Shown here piece by piece: positions 30,166 to 33,614 of a DNA stretch of 33,614 nucleotides. The stretch spans positions 1 through 33,614 of the forward strand of contig CAYJMF010000051.1 in the NCBI GenBank assembly GCA_964370855.1, read 5' to 3'. The number at the start of each line of letters is the position of its first letter. Position 1 is the stretch's first letter. A model generated the notes under the pieces. It saw nothing but the letters and a program-made list of their open reading frames with translations. It did not search any database and was not told the origin of the DNA. Both the position numbers and the translations under genes were made by a program. Source of the DNA: JAKLKS01 sp964370855 (lineage in GTDB: Bacteria > Planctomycetota > JAJSAM01 > JAKLKS01).

Positions 30166-32192
30166 TCCCCCTCCCCTTCCACCAGGTCGCCGGCGTTCAT
30201 GGAGTACTTGTCGAGCTTGCGCTGGAGGGTGAACCGGCTGATGCCGAGGAGCCCCGCGGCCCGGGTCTTGTTCCCCCCCGCCGTCCGCAGGGAGCGCCCG
30301 ATCTCGTCCCGCTCCACGCGCTCCACGAGGGAATCGAGGTTCCGCACCCCCACGTCGACGGGGATCCCGGACCGCGGCCCCTCCCGCACGGCGTCGGACA
30401 GGACGTCGGCGGTGACGACCCCCTCGCTGAGGGCCACCATCTTCTGCGCCTCGTTCTCCAGCTCCCGCACGTTGCCGGGCCAGTCGTAGGCCTCCAGCAG
30501 GGCGAGGACCGGCCTGTCCACCCGCGGGACCTGCCGCCCCACGCGCGCGGAGTGCTTCTCGAGGAAGTGGGCGAGGAGGAGCGGGATGTCCTCCCTGCGG
30601 TCGCGGAGGGGGGGGAGCTGGATGGCCAGCACGTTGAGGCGGTAGTAGAGGTCCTCGCGGAAGAGCCCCTCGCGGGACATCTTGAGGGGATCGCGGTTGC
30701 TGGCGCTGATGATCCGCACGTCGACGGCCACGACCTCCTTGCCGCCGACGGGCCGGATCTCCCCCTCCTGGAGCGCGCGGAGGAGCTTCTTCTGCATGTC
30801 CGGGCTCGTCTCCCCCACCTCGTCGAGGAAGAGGGTGCCGCGGTGGGCGAGCTCGAAGAGGCCCTTCTTGTTCCGGTCGGCGCCGGTGAAGGCGCCGCGC
30901 ACGTAACCGAACAGCTCGCTCTCCAGAAGCGTGTCCGTGAGGGCGCCGCAGTTCTCGCTGACGAACCGCTCCCTCCGGCGGGGGCCGTTGTAGTGGATGG
31001 CCCGGGCGATGAGCTCCTTGCCGGTCCCGGATTCGCCGAGGATGAGGACCGGCATCTCGCTCTCGATGACGCGGTCGAGGAGCCGCAGCACGTCCCTCAT
31101 GGCGCCGGAGGTTCCGATGATGCTCTTGTAGTTGTACTTGGTGGCGAGCTCCCGCTCCTGGACGCGGAGGGTCTCGCGCACCTCGTCGAGCTCCGAGGCC
31201 TGGCTGTTGACGAGGGCCTGGAGGCGGCGGTTGAGGCCCTCGATGCGGAGGTTGGACTCCTCGAGCTCCCCCTTCTTCTCCTGGAGGGACTTGAAGAGGC
31301 GGGCCCTCTCGATGGCCGCGGCGGCCTGGTCCGTGAGGGCCTCCAGCATGCGGAGGTCCTGGCGGTTGAAGACCCCCTTCTGGAGGCGGTTGTCGATGTA
31401 GAGGACGCCGCGCACGCGGTCCCTCATGCGGAAGGGGAGGCAGAGGACGGAGCGCAGGCCGAGGACGCTGATGGACTGGATGTCCTTGAAGCGCTCGTCC
31501 TCCACGGCGTTGACGGCGACGACGGCGGCCTCCTCGTCGAGGACGCGCCGGGCGATGGACCGGGAGATGGTGTACTCGGGGCTGTCCACGGCCTCCTTGG
31601 CGAAGTTGCGGGAGCAGGCGAACTGCATCTCCTCGCCGTCCTCGCCGAAGAGGATGAGGAACCCGCGCTCGGCGTCGGTGAGCTCCACGGCGTGGTCGGT
31701 GATGATCTCGAGGAGGTGCTCGATCTCGAGCTCGCTGTTGATGGCCCGGGCGACGCGCTGGAGACGGAGCAGGTTGGCGCGGTCCCGGAGGAGATCCTCG
31801 ACGCCGTCGCCGGGGCGGTCCGCGGCGCCGCGGGGGATCTCCATGGTGCGGCCGAGGTCGTCGGGGGCCGGCTTCTCCTTCGGCGGGGCCGGGGGCGGGG
31901 AGGCGCCGTTCACGTCCTCGAAGACGATCTGGGTGGCGCCGATCTCGATGACATCGCCGGTGCGGAGGGGGCGGCGGGTGATGAGGGATCCGTTGACGAG
32001 GGTCCCGTTCTGGCTCCCCTCGTCCACGATGCGCCAGGCGCCGGCCTCCTCCTCGAGGCGGCAGTGGAGGCGGGAGGCCTTGAGGTCCATGACGGAGAGG
32101 ACGTTCTTCGTGGACCGGCCGATGGTGACGGGGCCCTGGCCGACGTCGAAGACCCGGCGGTTGCCGCTCTCCATGAGGATCAGGCGGGGCAC
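30162..32192 (-). CDS. Sigma-54-dependent activator with FHA and GAF domains
   Basis: A 676-residue regulator that would activate sigma-54 RNA polymerase. Order: FHA (about 3-92; VTIGRS, SRLH, SQNGTLVNG), linker, GAF sensor (about 150-298), coiled-coil (300-350), AAA+ ATPase (about 357-590) and a Fis-type helix-turn-helix (about 635-665; NKTRAAGLLGISRFTLQRKL). The ATPase has Walker A GESGTGKE (386-393), Walker B GTLFLDEVGE, and an intact GAFTGA loop (433-438) needed to contact sigma-54. The FHA domain suggests control by phosphothreonine. GTG 32192 has GGGAGG seven bases upstream. It is first in the five-gene operon; its target promoters, perhaps its own operon, are unknown. Confidence 0.9.
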   Translation of the reverse strand: MPRLILMESGNRRVFDVGQGPVTIGRSTKNVLSVMDLKASRLHCRLEEEAGAWRIVDEGSQNGTLVNGSLITRRPLRTGDVIEIGATQIVFEDVNGASPPPAPPKEKPAPDDLGRTMEIPRGAADRPGDGVEDLLRDRANLLRLQRVARAINSELEIEHLLEIITDHAVELTDAERGFLILFGEDGEEMQFACSRNFAKEAVDSPEYTISRSIARRVLDEEAAVVAVNAVEDERFKDIQSISVLGLRSVLCLPFRMRDRVRGVLYIDNRLQKGVFNRQDLRMLEALTDQAAAAIERARLFKSLQEKKGELEESNLRIEGLNRRLQALVNSQASELDEVRETLRVQERELATKYNYKSIIGTSGAMRDVLRLLDRVIESEMPVLILGESGTGKELIARAIHYNGPRRRERFVSENCGALTDTLLESELFGYVRGAFTGADRNKKGLFELAHRGTLFLDEVGETSPDMQKKLLRALQEGEIRPVGGKEVVAVDVRIISASNRDPLKMSREGLFREDLYYRLNVLAIQLPPLRDRREDIPLLLAHFLEKHSARVGRQVPRVDRPVLALLEAYDWPGNVRELENEAQKMVALSEGVVTADVLSDAVREGPRSGIPVDVGVRNLDSLVERVERDEIGRSLRTAGGNKTRAAGLLGISRFTLQRKLDKYSMNAGDLVEGEGE

Positions 32193-32278
32193 GATGCCTC
32201 CCGGGAGGGGAACGGGAAGGGGCCCGCGCCCCTCTCCCTCCCGGGGGTATTCTAACCGGACCGTGCGATTCCGCACGG
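32193..32278 (-). promoter_or_regulatory. Promoter and structured leader of the activator operon
   Basis: On the minus strand TAGAAT (32249-32254) is a -10 box. The region upstream contains a perfect 7-bp hairpin or operator-like palindrome, CCGTGCG-ATTC-CGCACGG (32261-32278), that would cover the -35 position. The ~50-base leader can form a 10-bp stem, CCCGGGAGGG with CCCTCCCGGG (32236-32245 with 32200-32209), whose second arm ends in the first Gs of the GGGAGG ribosome binding site. Both could control the operon; neither is proven. Confidence 0.45.
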
Positions 32279-32444
32279 GGGGCGGGAGGGGATTCTTGTA
32301 AGTTATTATTGGACAAATAGTTATGACTCATTCGGAAGGGACTGATCGGGCGAAGAGGCCGTTGCGCCCCGTTTGGGGGGGGGGCGGGGGGGCCCGGGGG
32401 GGGCCGGCCCGCCAGGGAACGGGGGCGGGGGGGGGGGGGGGGGC

Positions 32445-32454
32445 NNNNNNNNNN
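32445..32454. other. Assembly gap
   Basis: Ten Ns between a long G run and the first base of repeat copy 2. Missing length unknown. Confidence 0.95.
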
Positions 32455-32502
32455 GGTCCGGTCCGGAACGGATCGGACCGGACCCTCTCGAAACGGGCGC
32501 GT
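32455..32502. repeat. 48-bp palindromic repeat, copy 2 (beside gap)
   Basis: Identical to bases 3-50 except for T at 32486 in place of G. Stem arms are 32455-32465 and 32474-32484 around the loop GAACGGAT. It begins directly at the end of the gap. Same orientation as copy 1. Confidence 0.8.
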
Positions 32503-32858
32503 GGGGAGGCAGGGGCCAGGAGTTCCGTTCGGATCCCCTTTTCCATGGGGGGGAGGAGGAGGAGGGGGGAGGTAGGGGGGAAGAGGAAGAGGGAGTTCCT
32601 GCTCCTCAGTACCGTCACGGAATCCCCTCCGGCGGCCGTGTCCTCTTTCCGTGTTCAAGGGAATCGATCGCTCTCCCCCCTCCCCTGAAAGCCGCGACCC
32701 CGCCCCCCTCCCCCGATCCGCTCCGGCCCTCCCATGGTTGCCGCCTCTCCCACACGCCCGGGAGCGCAGAGCCCGCTCGATTCGGTGGCGTACGGGCCAC
32801 GCCCCACCGCACGAATCGCCAAGGCCCGCCCCTCCTCCTCCGCTACGATTCGAAGACC

Positions 32859-33533
32859 ATGATCCGCTTCTCCCTCGCCATCCTCTTCGCCGTCCTCGCC
32901 GTCGCCTCCCGGCCCGTCGCCACGGGCGGGCACCACGACTTCCTCGCCGTGGGCGTCGTCGTCGCGGCCACGGGCCCCGACGGGAGGCCCGAGGAGCGCG
33001 TGATCCTCTCCGTCCCGACGCCGGAGACGCTCGCCGTCTACGACGCCCTCCTCGAATCCGAGGCGCGGGCGGCGATCCTCCAGGGGGCGGCGGTGCACGC
33101 GGGGCCGCTGGCCGCGGGAGAGAAGGACCCCGTGGTGAAGGAGCTCGTCTTCTACGGCCTCCGCTCCCGCGCCGGCCGCGCCGCGGTCTCCTTCGACGGG
33201 GAATCCGATCTCTCCGCGAGGACCGGCGCCGGGAAGGCCGCCCTCGCCCTGGCGGCGCTGCCGGACCCGGTGACCACGGCGGCGGCCCGCGTGCTCCTCT
33301 CCTCCGACGACGGCGGCGCCCTCGCCGACGCCCTGAAGGGACTCGTCCGGACGCGGACCGAGATCGCCGCCTCCGAGGCCCGCGCCCTGGCCGCCGACCG
33401 CTCCCGGGATCCGGCCGTGAGGCTGATGGCCATCCGCACGCTGAAGGGGCTCGGCGGCGCGAACCTCTACCCCGACCTCTTCCGCGACCTCGCCGCCGAT
33501 CCCGAGCCCGCCGTCGCCGCCGCCGCGAAGTAG
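32859..33533 (+). CDS. Exported protein with HEAT-like C-terminus
   Basis: A 224-residue protein with a signal peptide (MIRFSLAILFAVLAVASRPV), a short beta-rich segment (30-60) and an Ala-rich helical remainder. The end (DRSRDPAVRLMAIRTLKGLG and DPEPAVAAAAK) matches two HEAT-repeat-like units. No catalytic motif is seen. ATG 32859 lies nine bases after TACGAT with no ribosome binding site, so it may be translated from a leaderless message. It is divergent from the activator operon. Function unknown. Confidence 0.7.
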   Translation: MIRFSLAILFAVLAVASRPVATGGHHDFLAVGVVVAATGPDGRPEERVILSVPTPETLAVYDALLESEARAAILQGAAVHAGPLAAGEKDPVVKELVFYGLRSRAGRAAVSFDGESDLSARTGAGKAALALAALPDPVTTAAARVLLSSDDGGALADALKGLVRTRTEIAASEARALAADRSRDPAVRLMAIRTLKGLGGANLYPDLFRDLAADPEPAVAAAAK

Positions 33534-33614
33534 CGGCCGGCGCCCCAGAGGATGTGAGCCAATCCCGCGCGCCCCCTGCGGGCCCCCGGGCGGGGGGGGC
33601 GGGGGTGGGGGGGG
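33534..33614. other. Scaffold tail
   Basis: This 81-base tail after the last stop ends in G-rich low-complexity sequence like that next to the gaps. Nothing else is recognised. Confidence 0.6.

Larger units (their letters stand above)
32279..32858. other. Long intergenic region with AT-rich island, gap and repeat
   Basis: No gene is visible in these 580 bases. An AT-rich island (about 32294-32330) carries AGTTAT twice, 18 bases apart (32301 and 32319), unlike the GC-rich rest. G-homopolymer runs (32378-32444) precede the gap and are probably unreliable. Repeat copy 2 follows at 32455-32502. Further right are G- and C-rich sequence and a 7-bp inverted repeat CACGGAA/TTCCGTG (32616-32622, 32647-32653). 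Near the end TACGAT (32844-32849) is the -10 for the last gene. Confidence 0.5.

Noticed and set aside
32378..32444. G-run region as a possible G-quadruplex
   Set aside because: Long pure G stretches occur at gap edges and the scaffold end, pointing to artefact.
1..33614. Circular element or phage suggested by the same repeat near both ends
   Set aside because: The second repeat lies 1.1 kb before the end with different flanks, and there are no replication, integrase or phage genes.
1..33614. tRNA, rRNA and CRISPR arrays
   Set aside because: Spacers were read through; none shows a tRNA-like or rRNA-like segment or regularly spaced repeats. A covariance-model search could still find a small RNA.

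Overview
The window is a very GC-rich scaffold piece with three 10-base assembly gaps (8911-8920, 19854-19863, 32445-32454). Its gene content best fits a Planctomycetota-like, Gram-negative bacterium assembled from a metagenome. The signs are a huge membrane Ser/Thr kinase and FHA proteins, a sulfatase-fold enzyme, an FGE-sulfatase-type domain, HEAT-repeat exported proteins, lipopolysaccharide-core genes, and many GTG/TTG starts. The phylum is an inference from family content; no rRNA or tRNA gene is present to confirm it. I count 25 protein-coding genes plus one toxin remnant.

Left part (1-8830): an acetyltransferase divergent from a membrane methyltransferase that is coupled to a small sugar-kinase-like protein; a RelE-type toxin-antitoxin pair with its own consensus promoter; two overlapping genes for exported or anchored proteins (2579-5967); a relic of a second RelE toxin (about 6061-6123); and two exported proteins (6192-8830), one with a degenerate von Willebrand A-like domain.

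Lipopolysaccharide region (8993-16846): on the minus strand, in order of transcription, a pseudokinase/FGE-like membrane protein, a KdkA-like Kdo kinase, a WaaE-type GT2 glycosyltransferase, a protein with two complete WaaP-like kinase domains in tandem, and a GT4 glycosyltransferase. Divergent from it is a GT9 heptosyltransferase overlapping glnE. Together these look like inner-core assembly and phosphorylation.

Right part: a cyclophilin-type prolyl isomerase overlaps a small exported protein that resembles a detached sulfatase C-terminal module, which overlaps a sulfatase-fold membrane enzyme with Thr at the nucleophile position (20027-22790). Converging on it is a five-gene minus-strand operon (32192 down to 22798): a sigma-54 activator with FHA and GAF domains, an exported gluzincin-like protein with a lost catalytic Glu, an exported HEAT-repeat protein, an FHA protein and a 1264-residue Ser/Thr kinase. 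Its start codons overlap or nearly touch the preceding stops. This is my best candidate for an undescribed system: a phospho-signalling route linking the envelope to sigma-54 transcription. A last exported protein lies at 32859-33533.

Intergenic space carries several palindromic elements (3-50 and 32455-32502; 8829-8990; 12631-12738; 19778-19853). Each assembly gap lies in or beside such an element, and the scaffold starts with one, which suggests multicopy REP-like repeats that broke the assembly.
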